Of a DNA stretch of 64,000 nt, positions 33,870-42,299 are shown one piece after another. Source of the stretch: F1-60-MAGs104 sp964355975 (GTDB lineage Bacteria; Planctomycetota; Phycisphaerae; Phycisphaerales; SM1A02); the NCBI GenBank assembly GCA_964355975.1, contig CAYHFW010000010.1:1-64000 (forward strand), written 5' to 3'. Positions within the stretch are counted from its first letter, which is position 1; every line of letters starts with the position of its first letter. A program made the translations under genes and the position numbers. The notes beneath the pieces were generated by a model that saw nothing but the letters and a program-made list of their open reading frames with translations, did not search any database and had not been told where the DNA came from.

Positions 33870-35372
33870 TCAACTTCCAAGTGCAAGCACGAACGTCGCA
33901 CTCGCTGTCAGAAGTTGTGCGCGCGACTTGATCAATTCAAACCGCGAATCAAAGAGGTCAGACTCTGCTTGCAGCAGGTCGTTGATCGTGACAAGCCCGT
34001 TGAGATAACTCTGATAGACGCTCTCGTAGGAGTCCTGCGAAGCGGTGAGCAGTGCGACGCCAGCCTCGTAGCGCTTCTGGGCCGAGAAGAACTCGAAATA
34101 TCCAGTCCAGACCTCGCCGGTCGTTTGCAGACGCAAGTTCTCGAGAGTTGCCTGTGCCGCGCGTACTTCGCTGCGCGCCTGTTGCAGCGCGTGCGCCCGC
34201 TCGTACCCATCGAAGATCAGCCACTGTGCTGTGAGTTTTGCTGCGTAGTTTCCGAAGGTGCTCGACCCATCACTGGGGGTGTTCTGCGGCGCAATTTGAA
34301 CCTTGTAACTCTGGCTTGAGACTCCACCAAACCCTTCAAAAGAAATGATTGGAAGAAAGTTCGCCTCTGCGCGCTTGACCTCTTGTTCGCGGGCACGCAC
34401 GTGTGCGATCGCCGCGGCAATGTCAGGGCGCTGCTCGAGTGCCGCGCGAATCGAGCTGTCAATCGCTCGCGTGAGATTGTCTGGAAGCGGCAGATCATTG
34501 AGTCGAACAATCTCGCAGGGACGGTCCGCCGAGACCCCCATCGCAACCGAGAGCCGCGCCTGCGCTCCGTAGACGGCGGCTTTGGCATCCTCGAGGTCGT
34601 AGTTCGCTTGAAGAAACTGCTGTCGCGCCTGCAAGACCTCAGGGCGCGTCGCAAGCCCCACGGTCATTCGGTCTTCGGTCGCGTCGAGTTGCTTGCGCGC
34701 AGTCGCGACATTTTCATGCGCCGCCTCACGCAGTGCGATCTTGGCGTCGAGCGTGAAGTAGGCGGATTGCACCTCGTAGACCAACTTCTGCATCGTGCGA
34801 TTGAATGTGTAGTTCGCGCCGATCATCTGTGCGCGTGCGCGTGCGCTGTCGGCATCGCGGCGGCCGAAGTCCATCAAGACCCAGTTCAGCCCGATCGCAG
34901 CTAGGCCGAGATTCTGCTGATTACGGATTGGACCGAGCAGGTCTTGTTCTGGACCGGTCGATCCAGTGAAGAAAATGTCGGGCATGTACGCGGCGTCGGC
35001 GATACCGACTGTCGCCGCGGTGGCCCGAGCAGATTCCCACGCTGCGCGAGTCACTGGACTGTTCGAGAGAGCAGAGTCGACGCACTGAGGAAGCGAGAGG
35101 CGTGCAGCATCCAAATCGTGGTGCGGTTCGTGGGGCTGCGCGGCAGTGGGGGCAGGGGCAACGTCAGCTGGAGAGCGCGCCAAACTCACCGGGACTGCGA
35201 GTGGAGTGACGGGTGGCGGAGCACCGTGTGCGCTCCACGCAACGGCTGAGTCTTTCGAAACAAGCTTGTTGATGTCAGCTTCGACGAAGGGTCCATCCAT
35301 CACACATCCGCTCATCGCCACCGCTGCGGCAAGCGAAGCAAGTGCGAGGCGGCAGATTGATCGCGGCTGCAT
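33870..35372 (-). CDS. TolC-family outer-membrane efflux lipoprotein
   Basis: A 500-aa outer-membrane channel component (OEP family). A lipobox MSGC (about 20-23) ends the signal, so it is probably acylated like OprM or MdtP. A Pro/Ala linker (about 50-85) precedes the two OEP repeats (about 90-280 and 300-495), rich in long Ala/Gln/Arg helices (YEVQSAYFTLDAK, TGEVWTGYFEFFSAQKRYEA). It diverges from ytcA across about 38 bases. With the HlyD-like protein it probably forms a periplasm-spanning efflux route. Confidence 0.9.
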   Translation of the reverse strand: MQPRSICRLALASLAAAVAMSGCVMDGPFVEADINKLVSKDSAVAWSAHGAPPPVTPLAVPVSLARSPADVAPAPTAAQPHEPHHDLDAARLSLPQCVDSALSNSPVTRAAWESARATAATVGIADAAYMPDIFFTGSTGPEQDLLGPIRNQQNLGLAAIGLNWVLMDFGRRDADSARARAQMIGANYTFNRTMQKLVYEVQSAYFTLDAKIALREAAHENVATARKQLDATEDRMTVGLATRPEVLQARQQFLQANYDLEDAKAAVYGAQARLSVAMGVSADRPCEIVRLNDLPLPDNLTRAIDSSIRAALEQRPDIAAAIAHVRAREQEVKRAEANFLPIISFEGFGGVSSQSYKVQIAPQNTPSDGSSTFGNYAAKLTAQWLIFDGYERAHALQQARSEVRAAQATLENLRLQTTGEVWTGYFEFFSAQKRYEAGVALLTASQDSYESVYQSYLNGLVTINDLLQAESDLFDSRFELIKSRAQLLTASATFVLALGS

Positions 35373-35410
35373 ACACCACGCAGCCTAGCAACTGCGTTAC
35401 TCTGCGCCCG

Positions 35411-35689
35411 ATGCGAACGCGCGGTGAAATTTCGGTTGCGCCAGTGACTCTCGTGGCGGGAGCCGCGATCGCGCTGCTTGCGGGGTGCGATCCGATCTTG
35501 AGCATCGACGGAGCATTCTTTCCTGCGTGGCTTCTCTGCCTGATCGTTGCGGGAGGGCTCTTGGCGCTGATCCGATTTCTCGTTCGCCGCGCGGGAATTG
35601 AACCGTTCATCGGTCCAAAGTTGACTGTGTATTTCTGTGTCTACTTGTCATGCACACTTGGCCTCTGGCTTGGATTTTTTCGCACATGA
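35411..35689 (+). CDS. ytcA: YtcA-family lipoprotein
   Basis: A 92-aa small protein with lipobox LLAGC (about 23-27) and two further hydrophobic segments (AWLLCLIVAGGLLALIRFLV and YFCVYLSCTLGLWLGFF). The layout matches YtcA, whose gene lies beside mdtN-mdtO-mdtP in E. coli. ATG 35411 gives a short basic n-region before the signal core; the frame is open further up. It overlaps the HlyD-family gene by ATGA. Confidence 0.8.
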   Translation: MRTRGEISVAPVTLVAGAAIALLAGCDPILSIDGAFFPAWLLCLIVAGGLLALIRFLVRRAGIEPFIGPKLTVYFCVYLSCTLGLWLGFFRT

Positions 35690-36840
35690 GCGCGGCCCCC
35701 CAGCAGAACAGTTCGGCGATGGCGCCCACGCGCGGCTTTGTGCCAGCGCCGCTGCGGTCAGTCGTTGGAAAGGTGTTTGGTATCGGCGCGGTGTTCTGTG
35801 CGGTGGTGCTCTCGTTTCTGACATGGTGGGAACTCGACATTCGCCCGCGCACCGACGACGCATACTTGCGCGCGAACATCGTCGGAATCGCGGCAAATGT
35901 GGCTGGTTATGTGACTGAACTTGCGGTCGTCGACAACCAGCAGGTGCAGGTTGGAGACTTGCTTTTTCGAATCGACGTCCGACCATTTCAGGCAGAACTC
36001 GATGTCGCGCTCGCGAACCTTGCGTACGTTGACCTTGAGATTCAAGCGCTCACGGATGCGATCACACAGCGTGAAGCGGATGTCGTGAGCGCGGCGGCGA
36101 TCGCTGAGTACAACGTGCAGTACCTCGCGCGCATTGAGCCGCTGCTGCCAAAACAGTTCGTCACCCCAGACCAGATTGATGCGGCGCAGCGAAATGTGCG
36201 CTCGTCGACGGCGGCCGTTGTGCAAGCGAAAGCTGCGGTGGCGCAAGCGCGAGCGAACCTCGGTCAAGTGGGCGATGTCAATGTTCGCCGAGCACGGGCG
36301 CAGGCGACAGTCGTTGAGAAGCAGTTGAATGTCGGCTATTGCGAAGTGCGTTCTCCCGTCTCGGGGTATGTCACGAACTTCAATATCTCTGCAGGGCAGT
36401 ACGCCCAGCGCGGCGCGCAGATCTTTGCGCTCGTCGATACGACGAACTGGTACTTGCTTGCCAACTTTCAAGAGACTGACATTCGCGCCATCGAGCCTGG
36501 AATGGAAGTCGAGGTCTATCTCATGGCCTATCCGCTCGCGAAGTTTCGCGGCACCGTGCAAGGGATCGGATGGGCTCTCTACGATGCCGATCAAGGGTCG
36601 ATGGGAGTGCTTCCCACCGTCTCTCCAACACTCGATTGGGTACGGCTTGCGCAGCGCTTTCCAGTGCGAATTGTCATGGAAGCGACCGATGCAAAGACGC
36701 CGTATCGAATGGGTGCAACCGCGACCGCCATCATCGAGACGAAGCGCACTCGCGAGGTGCCAGACATTCTCAAGCCGCTGCTTCCCGATGCGCTCGAGAG
36801 TTGGCTCGACACTCTGACGGTGCCTGCAACAACGGAGTGA
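35686..36840 (+). CDS. HlyD/MdtN-family periplasmic adaptor (membrane fusion protein)
   Basis: A 384-aa adaptor. One transmembrane segment (about 30-48) follows a short Pro/Gln-rich start. TDDAYLRANIVGIAANVAGY begins the lipoyl/barrel-sandwich domain, and a coiled-coil hairpin covers ~100-205. The return strand VRSPVSGYVTN and a beta-barrel follow (about 215-350). ATG 35686 overlaps the ytcA stop. In E. coli the partners are MdtO (aromatic-acid exporter-type membrane protein) and MdtP; here an outer-membrane channel gene diverges next door but no MdtO-like gene is present. Confidence 0.9.
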   Translation: MSAAPQQNSSAMAPTRGFVPAPLRSVVGKVFGIGAVFCAVVLSFLTWWELDIRPRTDDAYLRANIVGIAANVAGYVTELAVVDNQQVQVGDLLFRIDVRPFQAELDVALANLAYVDLEIQALTDAITQREADVVSAAAIAEYNVQYLARIEPLLPKQFVTPDQIDAAQRNVRSSTAAVVQAKAAVAQARANLGQVGDVNVRRARAQATVVEKQLNVGYCEVRSPVSGYVTNFNISAGQYAQRGAQIFALVDTTNWYLLANFQETDIRAIEPGMEVEVYLMAYPLAKFRGTVQGIGWALYDADQGSMGVLPTVSPTLDWVRLAQRFPVRIVMEATDAKTPYRMGATATAIIETKRTREVPDILKPLLPDALESWLDTLTVPATTE

Positions 36841-36845
36841 GTTGC

Positions 36846-39572
36846 TCAGAGAGTGCGCGACTTCCAGAGGCGCAACAAGTCGAACGCCTGCAACGGAGTG
36901 ATCGCGTCAATCGAGAGATCGCGCAGTTCGCCGATCAGTGGGTGTTCGGGTGGCGGTTCGGCAGGTGCGGCAAAGAGCAATCCCTGCGCATCATCGTGCT
37001 TGGCCGTTCGACTTGGCGGCCGCTCGGTTGTGAGCGACTCAAGCACGCGCCTCGCGCGCTCGACAACGGCGGGGGGCAATCCGGCAAGTTTTGCAACGTG
37101 GATTCCATACGAGCGATCTGCGCGCCCTGCCTCGATGCGGTGCAGAAAGATCACTTCGTCCTTCCACTCGCGCACGCAAACCTGCAAGTTTGCGATCGAT
37201 GCATCACGGTCTGCGAGCGCGGTGAGTTCGTGGTAGTGCGTCGCGAAAAGTGTGCGGGTGCCGCGAGCAGCAAGCCACTCGGTGATCGCCCATGCGAGGC
37301 TGAGTCCGTCATAGGTGCTCGTGCCACGACCGATCTCGTCGAGCACGACGAGCGTTCGCTCGGTTGCGTGATGCAAAATGTTGGCGGTCTCAGTCATTTC
37401 GACCATGAAGGTCGAACGCCCCGTATGCAGTTCGTCGCCCGCCCCGATGCGCGCAAAGATCCGGTCGCAGAGGCCAACAGTCGCGCGGGTGGCTGGCACG
37501 AAACTCCCGGCGAGCGCCATCAGCGCAATGAGCGCATTTTGCCGGATAAACGTCGACTTGCCGGCCATGTTCGGCCCGGTCACAAGCGCAAGCGTGGCGC
37601 GTGCGCGGTCTGCGCCAACTGCGCCCTCATCGGTGCGAACTCTTCCCCCAAGCGAGCAATCATTTGGCACAAATGTGCTGCCAAGCGATCGATCAAGAAC
37701 TGGATGGCGTCCTCCTTCGATCACCAAGACCGGTTCGTTCACGATCTCTGGGCGGGTGTAACGAAAACGCGCAGCGAGCTCGCCGAATGATCCGAGGCAA
37801 TCGAGTTCTGCAATGATCTGACCATATTGCGCGATGGCGCTCGCCTGCTGCGAGACTGCTGCGAGAAGTTGATCGAAAAGAATCTTTTCACGCTCGATTG
37901 CGCGGCTCTCTGCCGTGAGCACGCGCTCCTCGAATGTCTTGAGTTCTGGAGTGATGTACCGCTCTGCGTTGCGCAGCGTCTGTCGGCGGGTGAATGTGAC
38001 TGGAGCGCGCGACGCATGCGCGTGGCTGATTTCGATGTAGTAGCCAAAGACGCGGTTGAATCCAGTTCGCAGACTCTCGATGCCACTCTCGCGGATGAGT
38101 TGAACTTGGTAGTTCGCGAGCCACTCTCCGGCGTCGCGTTGCAGTGACTTCGCTTGATCGAGTTCGTCGTCGAACCCCTCGCGAATGAGTCCACCTTCGC
38201 GCAGATGCGTGGGTGGAGTCTCGACGCACGATTGCACGATCTCGATGCCGAGCTGCGCAAGTTGGCTGCTGATGGTCGCAAGGCGAGCTGAAAGTTCGTT
38301 GAATGCAGGCGTTCCCTCAAGAATCTCGATCGCACTCGGTGCGGCTGCGAGCGAACGACCGAGCGCGACGAGATCGCGCGGAGTTGCCCGCCGCATCGCC
38401 ACTCGGCCATGCATGCGCGAGACATCTTGGATGCGTGTGAGCACCGAGGCGAGTGCTTCGCGCAGCGGTTGATCTTGCGTGAGTGCCGCAACGGCGGCGT
38501 GGCGACTCTCAATGACAGCTCGGTCGCGCAGTGGAAAGCAGATCCATTCGCGCAGAAGCCGCCGACCCATCGGCGTACGCGTTGCGTTGAGTGTTGCCAC
38601 GAGCGATCCATCGACCGATCCGGCGAGCGATGTTTTCTCGATCTCGAGTGCGCGCAAAGTCCATCCATCAAGAATGACCGAGGTCGATCGATCGACGACG
38701 CGTGGCGCTTCAAGGTGCGCGAGTGTCCGCACCCCCGATGCGATGCCAGCGGCACCATCAGCGGCAAGTCCCGCTTGTGTTTCAGTGAGGTAACCGAGCA
38801 ATCCGCCTGCGGCGCAGAGCGATGCTGCGTCGAGCGACCATGCGGTGAGGGGTCCAACGCCATAGTGTTTGCGCAGCGCATTGGCAGACTCTTCTGCACC
38901 CATCGCCCAACGCGAACGGGTGGTGACCGCAGCGCGAAGTGTGCGGGCGATCTCGGCGACGCTCGTGTGCGCGCCAAGAACGCAATCTTCTGCGCAGAGC
39001 ACTTCTGCTGGCGCTGCGCGCGCAAGTTCATCGGCGAGCGCGTCGATCGAGCAGGGGAGCACCGAGAATGCGCCCGTTGAGAGTTCGACGAGAGCGATCG
39101 CTGCGCGTCCGTCTGCGATCGCCACCGCTGCGACAACGTTGCGCGTTCCCTCTTCGAGCAATGCCTCATCGACGCGCGTGCCAGGAGTGACGACGCGCAC
39201 CACGGCGCGCTCGACGATCCCCTTGGCTTCTTTCGGATCTTGGATCTGCTCGCAGACGGCAACGCGTTCGCCATGTTCAACGAGTCGCCGCAAATATCCC
39301 TCGGCAGCATGAAATGGGACCCCCGCCATTGGGATGCCAGAAGTTCGTTCGGTCAGCGTGATGCCGAGCAACTTGTGCGCGCGAATCGCATCGTCGTCGA
39401 ACATCTCATAAAAGTCGCCCATTCGAAAGAAGAGCATGCATCCGGGATGTTGAAGGCGAAACTGTTGGTACTGCCGCATCGCCGGGGTGTCACGATTTGG
39501 CGGCGGCGCATCTTTCACGCGCTCTTTCTCGCCAACATTCTCGCTTTGGATTGCCTCACGCGCCACACTCAA
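36846..39572 (-). CDS. mutS: DNA mismatch repair protein MutS
   Basis: A 908-aa mismatch-recognition ATPase. Mismatch-binding motif FYEMF (about 54-58, GDFYEMF) is intact. Connector, lever and clamp domains follow. The ATPase has Walker A GPNMAGKST (666-674), Walker B LVVLDEIG (about 741-748) and signature GRGTSTYDG. Length is slightly above E. coli MutS (853). Near the C-terminus a Pro-rich linker (PAEPPPEHP) precedes a short helical end. ATG 39572 is the frame start. No mutL in this window. It ends a few bases from the convergent adaptor gene. Confidence 0.96.
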   Translation of the reverse strand: MSVAREAIQSENVGEKERVKDAPPPNRDTPAMRQYQQFRLQHPGCMLFFRMGDFYEMFDDDAIRAHKLLGITLTERTSGIPMAGVPFHAAEGYLRRLVEHGERVAVCEQIQDPKEAKGIVERAVVRVVTPGTRVDEALLEEGTRNVVAAVAIADGRAAIALVELSTGAFSVLPCSIDALADELARAAPAEVLCAEDCVLGAHTSVAEIARTLRAAVTTRSRWAMGAEESANALRKHYGVGPLTAWSLDAASLCAAGGLLGYLTETQAGLAADGAAGIASGVRTLAHLEAPRVVDRSTSVILDGWTLRALEIEKTSLAGSVDGSLVATLNATRTPMGRRLLREWICFPLRDRAVIESRHAAVAALTQDQPLREALASVLTRIQDVSRMHGRVAMRRATPRDLVALGRSLAAAPSAIEILEGTPAFNELSARLATISSQLAQLGIEIVQSCVETPPTHLREGGLIREGFDDELDQAKSLQRDAGEWLANYQVQLIRESGIESLRTGFNRVFGYYIEISHAHASRAPVTFTRRQTLRNAERYITPELKTFEERVLTAESRAIEREKILFDQLLAAVSQQASAIAQYGQIIAELDCLGSFGELAARFRYTRPEIVNEPVLVIEGGRHPVLDRSLGSTFVPNDCSLGGRVRTDEGAVGADRARATLALVTGPNMAGKSTFIRQNALIALMALAGSFVPATRATVGLCDRIFARIGAGDELHTGRSTFMVEMTETANILHHATERTLVVLDEIGRGTSTYDGLSLAWAITEWLAARGTRTLFATHYHELTALADRDASIANLQVCVREWKDEVIFLHRIEAGRADRSYGIHVAKLAGLPPAVVERARRVLESLTTERPPSRTAKHDDAQGLLFAAPAEPPPEHPLIGELRDLSIDAITPLQAFDLLRLWKSRTL

Positions 39573-39624
39573 AGGCTACTGAGCAGCAGTGCGCGCACGC
39601 ACGGGCAGCGGGGGAATTGTTCGT

Positions 39625-39630
39625 TATACT
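39625..39630 (+). promoter_or_regulatory. -10 element of tRNA-Ala
   Basis: TATACT at 39625-39630, 10 bases before the tRNA 5' end. It lies in the gap upstream of mutS (opposite strand). No good -35 at 17 bases. Confidence 0.5.
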
Positions 39631-39640
39631 TTTTCCGCTG

Positions 39641-39713
39641 GGGGTGGTAGCTCAATTGGGAGAGCGCTTGAATCGCATTCAAGAGGTTGTGAGTTCGATC
39701 CTCATCCACTCCA
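39641..39713 (+). tRNA. tRNA-Ala(CGC)
   Basis: 73 nt with acceptor GGGGTGG/CCACTCC including the G3-U70 pair, the main identity element for alanyl-tRNA synthetase. Anticodon loop ATCGCAT with anticodon CGC at 39674-39676 on a perfect CTTGA/TCAAG stem. T arm GTGAG-TTCGATC-CTCAT. Discriminator A. It reads GCG codons, which are frequent here. Confidence 0.93.
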
Positions 39714-39718
39714 TTTCG

Positions 39719-39746
39719 AAACCCCGCCGCGCAGGCGGGGTTTTTC
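39719..39746 (+). terminator. Rho-independent terminator after tRNA-Ala
   Basis: AAACCCCGCC pairs with GGCGGGGTTT around GCGCA, followed by further T residues. A strong stem directly after the tRNA. Confidence 0.93.
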
Positions 39747-39798
39747 GTTTGCGCCCCGTGGTTGCAATCGCCTTCTATCCTCCCTTGCAGGTCTCTCC

Positions 39799-40386
39799 GT
39801 GCTGCTTCTCATCGACAACTACGACTCGTTCACTTGGAATCTCGTGCAAGCCTTCGGCGTGCTCGACCGCACACTTGAGATTCGTGTCGTGCGCAATGAT
39901 GCGATGAGCGCTGCGGCCGCGATTGCGCACTGCCCGCAATATCTCGTGATTTCTCCAGGTCCGTGCACTCCGCGCGAGAGTGGCATCTCGTGCGAGTTGA
40001 TCGCGTCGCTTCGCGGGAAGATTCCGATTCTTGGAGTCTGCCTCGGCCATCAGGCAATTGGTGATGTGCATGGGATGCGTGTCGCGCGCAACGATCGCGC
40101 CGTTCATGGCAAGACGTCGCCGATTTTTCATGATGGGCGGGGGCTTTTCGAGGGTGTGCCAAGCCCGACGACTGCGACGCGCTATCACTCGCTCATCGTT
40201 GAGCGTGCGACGGTAACAAGCGAGTTTGAGATCTCAGCGTGGACCGACCGCGACGAGGTGATGGGTCTTCGGTGGAAGGCTCCTGCTGGCAGCGCACCAC
40301 TCGAAGGGGTGCAGTTTCATCCTGAGAGTTTTTTGTCCGTGGACGGCCCAGCGATGCTTGGCAATTTCTTGAAGATGCGTGGGTGA
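39799..40386 (+). CDS. glutamine amidotransferase, anthranilate/aminodeoxychorismate synthase component II
   Basis: A 195-aa class I glutamine amidotransferase of the TrpG/PabA group. It supplies ammonia for anthranilate or 4-amino-4-deoxychorismate synthesis. LLIDNYDSFTWN at the start is the family signature. Nucleophile Cys81 lies in GVCLGHQAIG, and the His/Glu pair in VQFHPESF. GTG 39799 begins at the first strand with AGG upstream; the frame is open further into tRNA-Ala, which is not coding. No trpE/pabB gene is next to it, so TrpG and PabA cannot be told apart. Confidence 0.92.
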   Translation: MLLLIDNYDSFTWNLVQAFGVLDRTLEIRVVRNDAMSAAAAIAHCPQYLVISPGPCTPRESGISCELIASLRGKIPILGVCLGHQAIGDVHGMRVARNDRAVHGKTSPIFHDGRGLFEGVPSPTTATRYHSLIVERATVTSEFEISAWTDRDEVMGLRWKAPAGSAPLEGVQFHPESFLSVDGPAMLGNFLKMRG

Positions 40387-40416
40387 GCCGCGGCCGAAAG
40401 GCGAGATGCGAACAGT

Positions 40417-41292
40417 TCACTCACCAGGAATGTGGGTGACAACGCCTTCCCACGGGCTCGAAGCACTCGCGTAGCGCCGCATGGGCATGCGCCCCGCACG
40501 CGCACCCATCCAACCAGAATCGCAGGCCATGCGCATCGCACTCGCCATCATCACTGGGTCGGTTGCGTGTGCGATCGCGGTGTTGAGCAGGACGCCATCT
40601 GCGCCGAGCTCCATCGCCCGCGTGACATCACTCGGAGTACCAACGCCCGCGTCAACAATGACAGGAAAATTCGGATCGCCCCCAGCAGAGGGATCTTTGA
40701 GCAACTCCAAGATGATTGAAATCGCGCTTGGATTCGAGATACCGCGACCCGATCCAATCGGACTGCCCGCGGGCATGACGCTCGTCGCCCCTGCATCGCG
40801 CAATCTCACTGCCATGATTGGATCATCGCTCGAATAACAGAGCACTTCGAATCCATCGGCGACCAGTTCGCGGCACGCTTCGAGTGTGCCCACAGGATCG
40901 GGCAGCAGCGTGCGCTTGTCTCCGAGCACCTCGAGTTTTACCCAGCGCGCCCCAGGATTCTTGAGTTGCTCGAGAATGTCGCGCCCCAATCGCGCGACGC
41001 GCACCGCGTCTTCGGCGGTGAAGCATCCAGCGGTGTTTGGAAGAATCGTGAGTCTCGCAGTGTCCATCGCGTCGAGCAGTGACTTGCCCTGCGCATCGAT
41101 GAGGCGCTCGCGTCTGACGGCAACGGTGACGACATCACATCCAGATGCCGCAAGGGCGCGGTTCATCGTCTCGGCATCGCTGTATTTGCCAGTGCCCACC
41201 ACGAGCCGCGACTGCAGGGTGAATGATCCAACTTTCAGCGGCGGAATCGCGGTCGTCTGGAATGTGTGGGTGGCCGAGGTCATACTGTTCAT
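40417..41292 (-). CDS. thiG: thiazole synthase
   Basis: A 291-aa TIM-barrel enzyme that makes the thiamine thiazole from DXP, an imine and ThiS thiocarboxylate. Family blocks: RLVVGTGKY (about 29-37), CDVVTVAVRR, ILPNTAGCFTAEDAV, VKLEVLGD (catalytic Lys) and GVGTPSDVTRAMELGADGVL. The C-terminus is extended by ~20 residues. ATG 41292 overlaps the thiS stop as ATGA; an in-frame ATG at 41283 also exists. No TPP riboswitch was found upstream, and other thi genes are not in the window. Confidence 0.95.
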   Translation of the reverse strand: MNSMTSATHTFQTTAIPPLKVGSFTLQSRLVVGTGKYSDAETMNRALAASGCDVVTVAVRRERLIDAQGKSLLDAMDTARLTILPNTAGCFTAEDAVRVARLGRDILEQLKNPGARWVKLEVLGDKRTLLPDPVGTLEACRELVADGFEVLCYSSDDPIMAVRLRDAGATSVMPAGSPIGSGRGISNPSAISIILELLKDPSAGGDPNFPVIVDAGVGTPSDVTRAMELGADGVLLNTAIAHATDPVMMASAMRMACDSGWMGARAGRMPMRRYASASSPWEGVVTHIPGE

Positions 41293-41489
41293 CCGCCACC
41301 TACGAGCGTGACGATTTCGACGCGGTCGCCCTCTTTGATTTCGACGAGGGTGCGCATTGCGTGGGGCACAAGTCGCGCGTTCACTTCGACAGCGCAAGGC
41401 ACGGCCGCAGTGCGAAAGAGCATCACGACCTCTTCGACGGTCGCGGGGTGCGCGAGAGTTTCTGGTTTTCCGTTCACGGTGATCTGCAT
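41289..41489 (-). CDS. thiS: sulfur carrier protein ThiS
   Basis: A 66-aa ubiquitin-like protein whose C-terminal glycine is adenylated and thiocarboxylated to donate sulfur for the thiazole. It starts MQITVNGKPET and ends VTLVGGG, with the required terminal Gly-Gly. It overlaps thiG by four bases, a common arrangement. The start region abuts the divergent lipoprotein gene across about 26 bases, leaving little room for long leader elements. Confidence 0.94.
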   Translation of the reverse strand: MQITVNGKPETLAHPATVEEVVMLFRTAAVPCAVEVNARLVPHAMRTLVEIKEGDRVEIVTLVGGG

Positions 41490-41515
41490 ACGACTCGTAA
41501 GATTAGCGCGTGATC

Positions 41516-42292
41516 ATGCGCCAAGCAGCCATCCTCATGATTCTTCTCGCGCTCGCGCTTGCAGGATGCGGAGGCCAGAAAGAAGACACGAGTACGCCGC
41601 AGAGGGCGCTCGATGCAATCACACGGATGATCGAAGAGGGGCATCCAGAGAACCTGCCTCAGATGATCGAGATCAAGGCGCGCGATATCACGTTCGACGA
41701 TGGTGTGACCGAGGCGAGTGCGATTCAGAATGTCAAGGACAAGATGTCGCAAATGATCGCGCAGTTGTGGCGCGTCTCGAAGAAGATCAAGTCGCGCTTT
41801 CCAGAGGAACTGAAGAAAGAAGCGGCGACGGGGGCTCAGGCGGCTGCACGCGAAGGATTCGACTACCGCGAACTCGCCAAGCGTGTGTTGGGTGATCCAT
41901 TTGGTTTTCTCAGTGAGCAGCGCGCGCGCATGACGGTCGAAGATCTTGGGGATGGCACCGCGGCGATTCTGATCGACGACGAGCCTGCGTACGGTGGACT
42001 GCTCACGATGGTTGAGACTCCAGCGGGTTGGCGCATCAGTGTTCCTGTCGAGACACTTCGTTCAAATGAGTATTGGCCCGACACACGCCACGAGTGGGCA
42101 GTGATTGCGTCGATGCTGCTCGGCATTGAAAACTCGCTCTGCGATTTCGAGGCGGAGTTCGACGAGGGAAAGATTCGATCAGTGCGCGAGGCGGGAGAGC
42201 GCGTGGGGCGACTCGTGGGCGAATCAGTCGTTGTGCAGAGCGTGATCTACGCGATGATGAAGCGCAAAGATGATGCGCCAGTGGTCAAGTAG
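41516..42292 (+). CDS. hypothetical lipoprotein
   Basis: A 258-aa protein with a lipobox (LALAGC, about 13-18), so probably a lipoprotein. The mature protein is charged and mostly helical, with one block ~30-110 (PQRALDAITRMIEEGHPENL) and a mixed alpha/beta block ~130-200. No family recognised. The N-terminal part, an acidic helix followed by a domain with a hydrophobic Gly-Trp segment (TPAGWRISVP), resembles DUF4878-like lipoproteins. ATG 41516 is preferred over GTG 41510. It diverges from thiS. Confidence 0.65.
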   Translation: MRQAAILMILLALALAGCGGQKEDTSTPQRALDAITRMIEEGHPENLPQMIEIKARDITFDDGVTEASAIQNVKDKMSQMIAQLWRVSKKIKSRFPEELKKEAATGAQAAAREGFDYRELAKRVLGDPFGFLSEQRARMTVEDLGDGTAAILIDDEPAYGGLLTMVETPAGWRISVPVETLRSNEYWPDTRHEWAVIASMLLGIENSLCDFEAEFDEGKIRSVREAGERVGRLVGESVVVQSVIYAMMKRKDDAPVVK

Positions 42293-42299
42293 CGCACAC

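Noticed and set aside
41490..41515. TPP riboswitch before thiS
   Set aside because: Only about 26 bases separate thiS from the divergent lipoprotein gene, too short for the element, and no thi-box motif was seen there.
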